Source: Cavia porcellus
Taxonomy: Eukaryota; Chordata; Mammalia; Rodentia; Caviidae
DNA: 64,000 nucleotides
Assembly: GCF_034190915.1 (NCBI RefSeq)
Contig: NW_026947485.1
Location: 131,828,337 to 131,892,336 of the forward strand
Direction: 5' to 3'
Of this stretch, positions 22,381 to 34,233 are shown in pieces. The translations under genes and the position numbers were made by a program. The stretch's first letter is position 1. Every line of letters starts with the position of its first letter. The notes beneath the pieces are model-generated. The model worked only from the letters and a program-made list of their open reading frames with translations. It was not told where the DNA came from and searched no databases.

Positions 22381-22400
22381 GTTCCCCGTACGGGCCACCA
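22381..22400 (-). promoter_or_regulatory. Provirus primer-binding region
   Basis: Two bases past the 5' LTR, the - strand reads tggtggcccgtacgggg, starting TGG as required for pairing with a tRNA CCA end. It resembles neither the Phe site of mouse IAP nor an exact Lys site. The primer tRNA cannot be named from reading. Confidence 0.6.
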
Positions 22401-22402
22401 AA

Positions 22403-22831
22403 TGTCGATGTCGCTCCCGGCCGGCAGGAAGGACACACGACAAAGTCTGGCAGTGGACAACCTTTTCTTTTATTTTCTCTCCGTACAGCCTGCCCTGGGA
22501 TCGCTCCCAGCCGAAGCCTCCTCTGGTCCGCTCCCCGCGGCTCCTTCCGTGCTTCGCTCCGAAGCCTCTACCGGTCCGCTCTCCGCGGCTCCTTCCGGGC
22601 TTCTACTTCCCCCCAGGGGTGGCACCAGTATATATACGGATACAGTGTCCAATCATGTTAAAGTAAGCAAGGCAAGCTGATTGGCTAACATATTATTGAG
22701 CGGGTTGTTTACGCGGTAAGCAGGAAACTAACGTGCTCGATGGGAGGGGTAATCTAACTCAGGCTTTACTCTTTACCACAGGCCGCATGATCGCTATATG
22801 CGGCGGCTCGGCAATGTGGTGGCTCCCAACA
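22403..22831 (-). repeat. Provirus 5' LTR
   Basis: 429 bp, matching the LTR at 19768-20196 except at two positions by my count. It has the same TATA-like and polyadenylation signals and the same two ~48-base tandem units. The - strand end adjoins the primer-binding region, so it is the 5' LTR. Confidence 0.93.
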
Positions 22832-22837
22832 AGGACA

Positions 22838-24379
22838 GACAAAGCAGAAAATATGAAGTCAACTCAGATAATTCTAATAGGCCATTTTAAACTTTTTACA
22901 GCAAAGAAAATAATATTTTATAGAACAATTAGACTGAGAGAACTCATTCCTGCAGTGTGCAGAAGCCAGGCCTTGGTAGACAAGGGAAGTCTTCTCTTTT
23001 AAGCATGTGTCCTATGCACAGCAGTATTGCTTGTGTGTTACATAACACTTTATAGATTTAAAAACACTTAATGCATTATCTCATTTTATGTTTTTGTGCC
23101 ACAGAAAAGCCCCTCATACTCACAATTTATGTGTTATACTGTGGTTAAAGAAATAAAATGCAATAATCAAAAATGATTATAAAATTTGCTCAAATATTTT
23201 ACTTGTTTTCTTAAAAAATTAGGAAATCAATTCATAATACTTCATAAAGTCCTTTAATATTCATTTCCATCACTCTCTGCCAGTGATCCAGAATTCTTTC
23301 TCTGTGATTTCTTTTAACCTCGTAGACATCAAACCTCACACATCTTCTCTTTCACAGCCCCACCCTCCTCCCTCTCTTTTGCCGTACATGTGTGCACATA
23401 TGTGTGAGTGTGGCTACCAACCTAGTGCCTCTCCAACAAGGAAGAACGTGACATTTGTTGCACAAAGAAGATGGAGGCAATCAAAGGGAAAATTACAGGG
23501 TTATAATAGCCAACTTTGAACACTTCTGTGTTAACTTTGTCATGTAATTTTTATAAGCATCTTGAAAGATAGACATAATTAGCCCATTATTATAGATAGG
23601 AAAACTAATGCTAAGGTAGCTATTTGCCCAAGGTCACCAAGTCAGTAACGAAGTCTGTATTTAAAATTTCTTTCTGACTCCAAGTCTAATAGTTATCTTT
23701 CAATTATATCACAGCTAGTTCCTAGTTATCAGAAAAGTCCCTGGATTCTAACTGAATCTAAATTTTCTGGATTCTAACGTTTCTGGATTCTAACTGATAC
23801 TTTTTGATGTCAACTAACACTGTGGTTTGAAAACAATACATTTCTGAGAATATCTTACCATTGTAGCATGTAAAGACAGTTTTAGTACATATCATTAGCA
23901 ACTTAAGAATTGGCATGAGCATTAACCACTGGTTTACTGAGGAATAAGTGGTCAACTTGGTGGTTTTCTTAGGTCTCAGTTTAATCCCATTCAGCTAAAC
24001 AATTATTACATACCTGCTACCCCCTACTGTGATTGCCATGGTGGGATATCAGGTGAGCAAAGGTGTTCCTCCCATTGTCAAGGAAATTGCAATATAATGG
24101 GAAATGTTGGCAATAGAGATGACTCAATGCCGAATACAGGCATGATTAACATGAAGAGTTACAAAAACAAGACATTTTACAACAGAAAAGAAAAAATTAA
24201 GGAAAATTCAACACATTGATTCTTCTTTAGAACAGTAATTAACCATATTAAACTTTTAGGGAAATTTTATAAGTACATATATACACATATATAAAATATA
24301 AGTACAGTAATATTTTTTATGCATTGTTACCCTATTGAAACAAGGGAATGAAACTCCCAAACTACTGTATGCCCGGTTC
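22838..24379. other. ERAP2 intron 9, between the two proviruses
   Basis: AT-rich sequence with an antisense MIR at 23550-23710. A ttctggattctaac word repeats at 23742-23790. Nothing else was recognised. Confidence 0.5.
23550..23710 (-). repeat. MIR SINE fragment, antisense
   Basis: The + strand reads cccattattatagataggaaaactaatgctaagg, tttgcccaaggtcacc and aagtcagtaacg, which is the reverse of the MIR core. It is one of the clearest MIRs here. Confidence 0.75.
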
Positions 24380-24943
24380 TCTATGTATGCCTCATGTTCT
24401 CTAAAATTGGAGAATGAACTTTAGGAACAATGGGGACTAAGAGCAAAATATATTTATTGAGAGAAAGAAAGCTTCTCTCTGAGAGATAGATAGAAGGGGT
24501 CCTGAGCAGTTGCCAAAGACTGTCTTTGCTAGGAACTTTTATAGTGTAAAATCACAAGGTGAGGTGGGTCCAAGGTAGGGAAAACCTGGAACTCACAAGA
24601 TGGGCATAAGGTGGGACAGAGCTATAGTTAACCAATACGGTTAATTGCTCAGGTAAAAGTGATTAAATCAGGGACAAATGGGGAAGTGAGTCACACAGCA
24701 AGCAGCTTGTAGAGGGTTGGAATGGTAACTCCTGGCTTTCTCAGGGTGAGAGAGACCTATTTAGAATATCAGTTCTTAGGATGTAGGTACCTTTGTTTGA
24801 TCTTTTGTCTTCAGGCCTGGTCCATAGCAGGGGGTATCCATCCCCCAACAGTTGCAAGGTATCTGGGCTCCTGCACTGGCTCCTTCCAGGACCTAACCCT
24901 GTTTGAGGGCCTGTAGTATTTCTAACTCAAGTTGCCTGTATCA
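24380..24943 (-). repeat. ERV1 3' LTR
   Basis: It matches 30030-30592 along its length with many substitutions and small indels. On the - strand it holds ctataaaag (near 24540) and ctcaataaat (near 24458). Just beyond its 5' edge lies agagcggggat (24944-24954), a purine run in the right place for the plus-strand primer. Confidence 0.8.
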
Positions 24944-26180
24944 ATCCCCGCTCTGAAGAAGGAACCAAAACTGCCATGAGAAAATAATGAGTGATGACTT
25001 ATCTGGCCTCTTAAAGCAGAAGGGGCTTGTAGTTGTTGAATGGTAGTTAGAGATACTCTGCAGAGGTTTTATCTAATGGCCCTCAAATAGATACCAGGCT
25101 TCTTTATCTTGTGTAGGTATAGTTTTAAATCTGGCGAAGACAAAGGCAAAGAAATAGTTAATATGCATGGGCCAAATAATAGAATTATTAGGATAATTAT
25201 GAACACAGTTAAAAATATTTTTTACCAAGAGGAGCTGTACTTAACTCCTATAAGGAAAAAGTCCAGAGAATTTTAGAATCTAACATATCATCTAATATCT
25301 TGACCAGCTATTGAGATATTAGCAAAAGGGTCAGAAATGTACACACATTTAGTTTTTACAATTGCATGAGTACCTCCTGTGCTGTTGTTAGAATATCTAA
25401 TGTGATTTGATTTTGGGAGGATTATCTTTCTATTAATTTTTATTTTTTATTTAGGAGAGAGAGGGAGAGATCAGCTGTGGTGTCATTTAAGGCCTGCTGA
25501 GGATAGTTAGTGTAGCTCAATATGTGCATATAACTTTTTTTCTGGACAAGATCTGGTGGATCACAATAAAAAGAATCTAAAAGGAATGTATTTGTTATTG
25601 GTTTTATCTATATAATGCCTTGGGGATTTGACACCGGTTAGGCAACAACAAATTATAATCAAAGCATATATAATCAAAATATGTATACAAAGATATATAA
25701 TCAAAGCATGAGCAGCAGGGCTGACAGGTAAGTTTAGAAACTGTTTCTAAGTAATAGCAGTTGTAACCCATTGGCTCTTAAGTCCTTTTATTGATGGAGT
25801 CTGACATTTTGTCATAAATCTCCCTAGCTTTAGTTATAATTATCTCTAAGTTTTTGATAACTTATGAGAACCAGATTAATATAATTTTGACAAATGAAAA
25901 GCTCTCTTTTTGTTTTTACACATGAACAACAATATGTACTGTATAAAAATCAGTCTTAGCATCATTTTGATTAGTTAGCAACTTGCCATTTTGTTGCCAA
26001 AATATATATATTTGGCCTATATATAAATTTTGATGGATATTTATATCCATCTATCTAACTCAGTTGCCTGTATCAATCCCCACTCTGAAGAAGGAACCAA
26101 AACTGCCATGAGAAAGTAATGGGTGATGACTTATCTGGCCTCTTAAAGCAGAAGGGGGTTGTAGTTGTTGAATGGTATAT
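24944..26180 (-). repeat. Duplicated 3' end of the ERV1 internal region
   Basis: The ~105 bases at 24944-25046 recur at 26063-26174 with few changes (both include ggaaccaaaactgccatgag and gatgacttatctggcctctt). The second copy is also joined to ~25-40 bases of LTR start (~26035-26062). About 1 kb of unidentified AT-rich sequence separates them. This implies duplication, nested insertion or template switching. Confidence 0.75.
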
Positions 26181-26559
26181 ATAGGCATTTACACATGACA
26201 AAATATCTCCCCAGGATTGGAGTCAGGCTTTTAGGCATAACCAGAAGGAATGAGTGAAGAGATATATTTTGGTGACTGTATTGAGGTACAATGCCTGGAA
26301 GGAAGAACAGAGTTGAGAAAGATAAAGACATACGTGCCAATGTCCAGCAGTAGGTTGGTTGGGTTTTTTTTTAACCTCTTGTCATGATTACTCAGGGCTT
26401 CTTCATGGAGATTACAGGCAGAGATGAAGGTCTGACCAGAGGGAGAAGATGAGTGCCCCGAGGTCCTTTAGACTTACTGGACCAGCTGATAAGATGGCTC
26501 TGATCTCTGAGGCCTTTGCCTCAGAGGGCAAGTTTGACCTATAGTGGTCACCTTTGCAG

Positions 26560-26850
26560 TTAAGGCATGGCTTGGGGGCCTCTTAAGGCGGTCCCTCTTA
26601 AAATGGCCTGGCTTGTGGCAGCGATAGCAGGTTAATGTAGCCTTTTAGGTCTTCTTGGGACCCCAAGAATCAGACTTAAGGTCTGTGGTTTTTTTAAGGC
26701 CACAATAAAGGCAGCCACTTTTTGGTGTCTTTGTTTTCTCTTTTTGGTTTTCTCCCAGTCCTGACTATAGAATACTAAGGAAGTAGTTTTTACTAAACAA
26801 TCAAGAGAACTATCTGGAGGTAAGGCTATCATTTGCAGCCTTTTTGTAAT
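26560..26850 (-). pseudogene. ERV1 gag fossil: capsid end to nucleocapsid
   Basis: The - strand gives a stretch rich in Lys/Arg (KTKKRKQRHQK) followed, after a break, by CYRCHKPGHFKRD and then CLNCKGDHYRS. These are two zinc-knuckle-like units; in the first the final Cys is Arg, and the second lacks its spacing. Gammaretroviral nucleocapsids usually have one knuckle, so two units are notable. Coding is interrupted. Confidence 0.65.
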
Positions 26851-27444
26851 GTCTGGAGTTAACTAATAATAAACATGTCTTTAAGCAAAATCTGTCCCTC
26901 TATTGATTCTGGATCCATGGAAGTATATTTCATCAATGCCTCTAAAAAAACAATCCAAGAAGTCAGAAGGGTTTTCATCTTTCTCCTGAAAAATAGCTGA
27001 CAATTTAAAATAATTAGAAGGCTTTGTTTTCATCCTTTTTAGACCTTGGAGAATACATACTTGAAAATGTCTCCTGTTCCAATCTCCTGTATTGTTCTCA
27101 GGCCAGTTGTGGTCTTAGATGAGAACTGCTTGTGTACTAGAGGGAAGTGGTGGTTCCCCTGTCTATGTTCCGGCCTTTAAAATTAACAATATGATATTCA
27201 TCCCCAAAGGCAATAACAGATTGTAATGCTACTTATCTCTCAGTAAATGTTTGATTTAAGAGTAACATTACATCTTTTCAGCCTAACTCATAAGTCTGAG
27301 TAAATCCTCTAAAGGTATCTATGTATGTATCAGGGGTATCTGAAAATCTTTCTAGTTCTAGCTTAATTTGTTTTAAGTCACTAACTAAAGAGCCGTATGA
27401 ATAGGGGTAGTCTCCTAAGGACTATAATTATACCTGGAGCCTAA

Positions 27445-27801
27445 CTAAGAATTATCTCTTAATGTAGAGAAGATTTCAACATAAAGCAATTCTGACCATT
27501 GTTTATCTTTCTTATGGTATGACTTTAGTTGTAAAAGCACATCATAATTAATCTTTCCTTCTGTATTCCATTTTGGCTCTAGGAGGTAGGGAGGCCACAT
27601 CCACATGCAGAGAAATATTAAACAACTCTTTTTCAACATGGAAGGGTTGAACATCTTCCAGTGCTTAAGAATGTATTTCCAAGGAGTGAGGGGCTTTGGC
27701 AATAAGTTGTCCATGTCTGTAATGTAAAAAGCAAGGCATAAGGGTATGAAACCATTTTTGTTTTTGCTTTGGTACCAGGAATTGAACTCAGAAACTTTCA
27801 C
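27445..27801 (-). pseudogene. ERV1 gag fossil: matrix domain
   Basis: The 118-residue - strand frame carries the pattern of gammaretroviral matrix: an LTPW segment, a WPPYLLE..W segment, G.INYD.LLQL, then KQWSELLYV..F.TLRD. It ends at a stop. The N-terminal Gly needed for myristoylation is not evident. The + strand ID-like bases near 27770 may overlap its start. Confidence 0.65.
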
Positions 27802-29629
27802 TGAGCTTTGTCTCTAGCCCTGTGGTGCAAGAAATGTCCTGAAGGTGCCCCCCCCCCCATTGATTTCACTCCAGGGGAGGTGGATGCCTTCTGGAGAGAG
27901 TAGAAGATAAATTCATCCAGCTTATCTACCTTCAGCCTTGTGCACAATCTTATCTTCCCCAGTAGCTCAGGAACTTTGTTTCCATAAACCTAGTTGTGGC
28001 AGGAATGCTTAAAGAATGAAGCATGACTTTATAATAAACTATTGCTTTTTGCTTATTATAAAAAGGTAAGTTAGAGCATTTCTCTGTTCTGTGAAGACAA
28101 TTCCCTCAGAAATAGATAAAGACAACAAATAAACTTAAGGAACTCTGCCCTGGGCCCTCAGTCAAAGTCTCTACGACATTTGTTTCTTATATCTGATTAC
28201 CTAGAGAATCTTTGCTAGCAGGGGGCATGGCTATGCTTTATTTGAAGTTCACAAATTAAATGTATTTATTATCTATCCATTACATTTTACTTGTTAGTAA
28301 AGGCACGTAAGTCTTTTAAGCACACAGAAAAGGCTTTTTACTCTTAACTAACATATGTAAGGCACAAATGTACATCATTCCCCTACTAGTTTCTTTGAAA
28401 TGTAAACAGCTATTGCAGGCTGCCTCAGTTCAATTTCTGAAAGAGGTAATCCAACTTACTGAAAAGTTTAGAGAACATCTTTAGTTTACTAGTGGAGAGA
28501 AATAAGTAGACAGGCAAGTGGAGATTTTCTGTGGTTGGGGCACCAGTTCCTACTGAGGAAACCTTGGGTGTCTTGAACAGTTGTTCTCAGTTTGTACTGG
28601 CTCACACAACCACAGACACAGACTCCAAAAAGGAATCCAGCTGTCTGTCTGGTCAATATTCCATTAATTCTATTGGCCACTGGATTTATCAAATGGGGAT
28701 TTACCAAACAGATGCTGGGGAAATCTGTCCTCTGCTTTTAAGAGTGACAGCTACTAAAGGATCAATTAGCTGGCAGAGTAACCACTAAGTTCTATAAAAG
28801 ATAATTCAAAGCTTGAGCAAGGTAAGATCATTACCTAGTACTCTATAAATTTACAATAAAGTTCTAATGTCCACAATTTGAAAGGTTGGAAAGCCTCCTT
28901 ACTCTAAATGTGTTTAGGTCCTGTAAGTATGCTCTTTTTGGAAATAGCTCCTTCTGGTTTCACCCAGAAGTTGGTTCTTTCCACTGCATCTCAGATTCAA
29001 ACTCCAGAGAAGATTTCCCCAGAATACTAAGCTGGAACAGGGCTTTTATGTGTGTCCTCCTGGATGGGCAAAATTCTGATGTCTCATCTGACCCAGAGAT
29101 AAAGTATGTAAAGTATCTACGATGATTTCCCTATCTTTGGCATTAACAAATATTCATTTTCTATGGGTTTAACTCAGAAGGAAAAGGTTGGGACAGCTTA
29201 GAGTTGTTTCTGATTTTTACCTGCCTCTATAAGGAGTGTACAAAGAGGGGGAAAGATTAGAAATAAAATCAAAGAAAGGAAACTGAAGCAGAACAGGCTT
29301 GACACTTCCTCTAGAGTGTGGAGGAGGATAAGAGCCAGTCCATCCTAGTGAAAACAAGACCTGAGGCCAGCTACTAACCTAGCACTACTTAAATGGTAGA
29401 AGAAGTCCTGGTTTTATTTTAGGCATGTATATTTTCTAAGTCTGAGCTAGATTTTATTTAAAAAGAACCATTTTACAGAAGTGTATATTAAAGTCTGGTG
29501 TTCTAATATTATCTCTAGTTTTTAAATACAGTCAAGCATGGAGTACCGGTAAATTTGGCAACTAATTTAAATGCTGCATGTACAAGAACAAAATAATTAA
29601 AATGTACCGTTAAAGAAATATAACCTTAA

Positions 29630-29776
29630 CCATGCATGGTGGCTCATGCCTGTAATTCCAGCACTCAGGAGGCTGAGGTGGGAGGATCTTTGCGCGTTCG
29701 AGACCAACCTGGGCTACAAAGTGAGCTCAAGGCCAGCCTGAACTGCATAGTGAGACTCCTGTCTCAAAAAAAAAAA
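29630..29776 (+). mobile_element. B1-like SINE
   Basis: It begins catgcatggtggctcatgcc, has the B-box-like gttcgagacc, the B1 internal duplication (gggctacaaagtgagc...gaactgcatagtgag) and a gtctcaaaaa tail. Flanks are aagaaatataacctta and aagaaatattataacctta, an almost exact target duplication. It inserted into the ERV1 leader. Confidence 0.85.
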
Positions 29777-30029
29777 GAAATATTATAACCTTAAAACTTT
29801 CCCATGTTTTAACTTAGATGTATGATCATTTTAACAAAACTATATAAAAGGCAAGGCAATTATAAACAATGGGCAAAGAAAAAGCAAAATTTAAAGCATA
29901 AAATTTTGTTGCCAAAGTGAGTCCCAAATCCAGAGTCTATGAAACAGAAGCAAACTTACCTCCATCCAATGATCTCAGTGGAAGACCTTCAAATGATATA
30001 GAGCAATGAAACTGCCAACCTATTATATG

Positions 30030-30592
30030 TCTGGTATGAGTTTGGGTTCTCTAAAATCAAAGAATGAATTTTAAGAACAATGGAGTTTAAGAGCAATATG
30101 TAATTATTGAGAGAAAGAAAGCCTCTGTCTAAGAGAGAAACAGATGAGGTCCCAAGCAGGTTGCCAAAGACTCTGTCTTTGCTAGGGAGTAAGATCACAA
30201 GGTAAGATGGGTCCAAAGTGAGGAAAATCTGGGACCTCTCACAAGGTGGGCATAAGGTGGAACAGAACTATGGTTAACAAATAAGGTTAATTGCTCAGGT
30301 AAAATTGATTAAATCAGGGACAAATGGGGAAGTGAGTCACATAGCAAGCAGCATGTAGAGGGTTGGAATGATCACATCTAGCTTTCTCAGGGTGATAGAG
30401 ACTGATTTAGAATATCAACTCTTAGGATGTAGGTGTCCTTGTTTGACCTTTTGTCTTGAGGCCTGGCCCACAGCAAGAGATGTCTGCCTCATCCACAGTT
30501 GTAAGGTATCTGCGCTTCTGCACTGGCTCCTTCCAGGACCTAGCCCTGTTGACTGCCTGGAATATTTCTATCTAACTCAGTTGCCAGTAACC
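30030..30592 (-). repeat. ERV1 5' LTR
   Basis: Partner of 24380-24943: the ttgccaaagact, gggacaaatggggaagtgagtcac and tggctccttccaggacct segments are shared in order. Compared with the other LTR it has lost the TATA region (a gap near 30190). A good tRNA primer site beyond its 3' end was not recognised. Confidence 0.8.
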
Positions 30593-30736
30593 CTATGTTC
30601 ATTACATACATGCCTTCTTCATTTTCATGTTAATCATTGTGTCTAGATAGATTGTATTTTCAGATATCTGTGATATCAGATGCCTACATTCATATTTAAT
30701 ATGCACATTCATCCAACAATTAATTTTGTTTTATAG

Positions 30737-30805
30737 AGCTTTTTAGAAGTTGATTTTACACCTGGTGGATTTTGTTATTCTGATTTCAAAATGACAAGTA
30801 ACACA
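30737..30805 (+). pseudogene. ERAP2 exon 10 remnant (still open)
   Basis: This short exon reads S.LEVDFTPGGFCYSD.KMTSN with no stop, and both splice sites are good (ttttatag and aca|gtaagt). The matching human exon is the one whose donor is altered in the common null haplotype. Here the donor is intact, so this exon was not the cause of loss. Confidence 0.92.
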
Positions 30806-32155
30806 GTAAGTATAAAGTGAGAGAGAAGAATCTGATGTGTTACCTGATCTGGAGTGAGTGTGACATGCCGAGTAGTCCTTTAAATAGCTGCAGAGGAAAG
30901 CAGATGCCACAATTTTCCTTGAAATATAGCTTAATGAAGGAGAAATGGTCAGGCTATTTAAGGTTTTGATGTTGTTATGACTATATTTTTGTTGTCATAA
31001 TTCAGCTTTCCCACAACCCCACTGTTAGCTAAAAATATCTCAGTTCAAAAATTCTTTTGAGTGATTATGACTGCATTGGCATCCCTCAGGCTCTAAAAAG
31101 TGCCAACAAGTATGTTTTAGGTTTCAAAATAGAGTGTCTATCTGGTTTTCTTGAGGCCAATTTTTTTCTTTACCTCTGGAATATTACAAAAGCACTATAG
31201 GAAGGAGAAAAAGTCATCATGGGAGAAAAGAACATGCTAACTTTTTGTCTTAGTTACTTTTCTCATTGCTGAAACAAAATATCTAACATCCAAAGTTAAA
31301 GAAGGAAAGGTTTATTTAGCTCACAATTGATAGAAGTTTCAGTTAATAGTTGACTGGCTCCAAGGCAGAGTGCCATGGCAGAGTGGCCATCACAGAAAAA
31401 TAGGACAACAAGCACAAGTCAGCAAAACAGCAAGAAACAAGTGACATGTGACAAGCCTCTTTCTGTCCCTTATGTTTTATCCAGGTTACCCACCCTTAGA
31501 GAAGGTAGTCTCATACCCTTAATCCTTGCATCCCACCCTTGATCCCAGCATCACACATCCTAGATGCAGCCACCTCTGAAAAGCCCCACCTACCACTACA
31601 TGAAGGCTTTGGGGGACATCTAGATACAAGCCATAACACTTTTAAAAAATGATAATATCTTAAGTTATAGTTTCTAAAGAAAAAAATTAACATCATCTGG
31701 TTCCCAGTAGCCAACACTAGAAGCATGACACTGGTTGCTTTACTTTCCATTCAATATAGCCCTCTTGATATAAAATTCCTCTGTTGAAGCATGTAAAGTT
31801 CTCCTAAAGACAGATATTTCCTTCATAAGCCTGGATCTCAGCTTAGACTTTACCATTAATAGAACACGAAGTTTTTGGGTTTTGATCTTTTGAAAAGGAA
31901 CAGAAAAGGTGCTCCATTTCAACCTCTTCTTCATTGGCTTTTCCATGTTAATCCTGGAAATTCCTCTCTGCATCCCCAAGTTTGTGGACAGCAGTTGTGG
32001 AGTAGTCTACCTGAATCCAGTTACCTGGACTGGCTACCATGAGGTAGATACCAACTTGAGTCCTCCATTGGCTGTCTTCTCAAGCATTGTTTCTGATATC
32101 CAGTGACTTGGAAATGTCCAGTTGCTTGAGTTACAAAAGTCATTTTTCATTTCAG
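30806..32155. other. ERAP2 intron 10 remnant
   Basis: It holds a solo MaLR-like LTR at 31256-31638. The remainder shows nothing recognised. Confidence 0.6.
31256..31638 (-). repeat. Solo MaLR-like LTR, antisense
   Basis: On the - strand it starts tgttatggcttgtatctag and ends aaaagtaactaagaca, with TG...CA ends. A perfect 5-bp target duplication (ctttt at 31251-31255 and 31639-31643) flanks it. It is related to the LTRs at 37230 and 39059. Confidence 0.8.
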
Positions 32156-32330
32156 CTCACCTTTCTGGAGGAAGAAGCAGAGTTCAAAGAGATGATGACC
32201 ATGTGGACACGCCAAAATAGAATCCTTTTGGTAGTGGTTTAACAAGATGGGCATTTACTTAGACTAAGCAGGAGTGCTTCCTGAAGGGAATGTTCAAAGA
32301 GGACCCATAATAGAGGTCTCTGCAGGAGAA
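32156..32330 (+). pseudogene. ERAP2 exon 11 remnant
   Basis: It reads L.FLEEEAEFKEMMT.WT, then a VVV segment, and a TAA stop (32240-32242) where human has Lys before QDG. A one-base loss follows near QQER, after which the human-like order (FL.G.F.ED) needs another frame. The acceptor (tttcag) is intact and a GT follows gagaa at 32331. Confidence 0.92.
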
Positions 32331-34233
32331 GTGGCTGCTTTTCATCTTTTGGTCTAGTTTATTTCAGCTCAATTTATTCATTATTTCATTAGCTTGTTTT
32401 CAGCTCCTCTGGCAGCTCCACAGGATGCTGTTTTTGTGCAGGAATAAGAGGCCTAATGGAGCCTTGACAACAGAGGAAAAGAGCTTCAAGTAGTCCAGAT
32501 AGCTTTGTTCAGCAGCCCTATTCATAGAAATTCCATATTGCATCCAGAACCTCAGCTCTGATGCAGAGACTGGTTAGTTGCATGTCTGTTATACTGATGT
32601 TTGGGCCATAATAACCTGAGTCTCAAGTTTATACTTAGGGAGTATGACAGCTATGCTTCTTATTGTTAGAGAAAGATATCCCATTTGTGATAAACTAGAA
32701 GCTAAGACCTCATGTTGATTTTGCTTTTCATAAACATAATGTCTGAAAATGCGTAATACTGTTGGTAATCATGAAGCAAATCCAATTAACCACACCATCA
32801 TTTTGTTCAACAGCCTCTCCTAAGAAAATCTGTTAAAAGCTTTACTGAAATGATCTAAGTATCTACAATTCTAGAAATTTTGGAATTTATCTCAGACTGA
32901 AAACTAAATTGAGGTCTTTAACACATAAAATACATTTGTTATTTTTCTTTTTTGTTTCATCATTTTTATATTTTAATCCAATGGTAATTCATATGTCTCT
33001 TCTCTGTGTGTTCTGCGTGTTATGAAATCTGAACCTCAGAGCTTAGACAACTTAAAAGTCAACACAGTCAAGAAAATTTAATGGTGAGATATCAGGAGTC
33101 ACAATTTTATAACTTATCAACATGCCGTGGACTGTTCAAAACTGGACAACCCAGAATAACAAATATCTACTATAATAATATTTTTTATCTCCCTGGAACA
33201 CTATTTAAGCAACACTAATGAAATGATTACCCTGTGCTTCATGGTTATCAAAATTCATGAAGTACTATTTTCTCTCCACCCTCTCTCTCTCTCTCTCTCT
33301 CTCCTGGATGTGCTTATATGAAAAAGTCTCTTCTAGAACCAAGACCCATCCACAAACTAATCCATGGCCTGAGAAATATCTTTGTGCCCATTTTGACCTT
33401 ACATTATAAGGAGTTCAGGTTTGCTGGTTATTTACATTCTGTGAGTTAACATGTAGAATATTTTGACCCTCTTAATAGATGGAATCACCATGTGTTGTTC
33501 CTTTTATTATGCTATAGTTTTCTAAACACATATAAATACTTCCTGCGCTACCTTTTCTGTTTTACCTTTCTAGGTGTTATCAAGAGCCTAATTTTAAATG
33601 CAGGATTATTATAGTTAAAAAAGGAACTCTAGAAGCTGCTAGACAGAGAAAAGCCAATTTCTGTTATTTATGATGGTAAGGCTACTGAAAACTGAGGATT
33701 GTCATCCAACTCATTCTGTTTTTCTGCTCTCTGAACTTTAGCTCTCCTATGTTGACTGAACCTTTAGGTAGTAACCACTTATTTATAGATTTTTAGCAGC
33801 TGAGGATTCTGCTGAACAAGAGGCTACATGACATTCACTCTGGAGTGAATTTTTTAGTTCGTAAGAATTTCCCTACAGTTTTAGTTCAGTTACTTGAATC
33901 AATAGCATGGTGTCAGAATTTTTGGAAAATGTAAAAGGAAGACTGAATGTTTTGCCTGCTATAAAAAGTAGGACTTATTATGGTCTACGATAGGAATAGC
34001 AAATGAGACAGGTATTTGTGGCAGTTATACTATGTATATATTGCTGCTTCATCGTAATTACATGAAGGAGTGTTTGCACGTTCACAAATGTGCTCATCAT
34101 AGCTTGTGTAATGTGTAAGACACTCCATGTGAGCAGCAGCTGCTCAGATGTCATTTATAGCCTGTGAAATCTAATAATGTGAAATCCAAAACATATTCAT
34201 TTACTCTGTGATCTTTTTATCTTCCTAAAGTAG
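32331..34233. other. ERAP2 intron 11 remnant
   Basis: It holds a (CT)n tract of ~22 bases at 33282-33303. No gene or dated repeat was recognised in the rest. Confidence 0.5.

Larger units (their letters stand above)
19762..22837 (-). mobile_element. IAP/betaretrovirus-like provirus, internally deleted
   Basis: Two 429-bp LTRs bound ~2.2 kb of internal sequence on the - strand, with a perfect 6-bp target duplication (aggaca at 19762-19767 and 22832-22837). The LTR begins TGTTGGGAGCC, as IAP LTRs do. Order on the - strand: 5' LTR, primer-binding region, leader with a strong splice donor, gag start, then a jump through a SINE to ~740 bases of 3' sequence, polypurine tract and 3' LTR. Protease, polymerase and most of env are missing. 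I count two differences between the LTRs (19848/22483 and 20022/22657), so the insertion is young. Gag is betaretroviral in type. The copy cannot make a full virus. Confidence 0.93.
24380..30592 (-). mobile_element. Old gag-only gammaretrovirus-like (ERV1) provirus
   Basis: Diverged direct LTRs (24380-24943 and 30030-30592) bound ~5 kb on the - strand. The LTRs carry CTATAAAAG and, ~85 bases further, AATAAA. Internal - strand sequence gives a matrix-like segment (27445-27801) and a zinc-knuckle segment (~26590-26630) in gag order. The ~2.2 kb before the matrix is noncoding leader holding a B1. No polymerase or envelope motifs were seen, so it is defective and perhaps a non-autonomous form. 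A copy of the 3' internal end with polypurine tract occurs twice. LTR outer edges are approximate and no target duplication was established. Confidence 0.8.
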
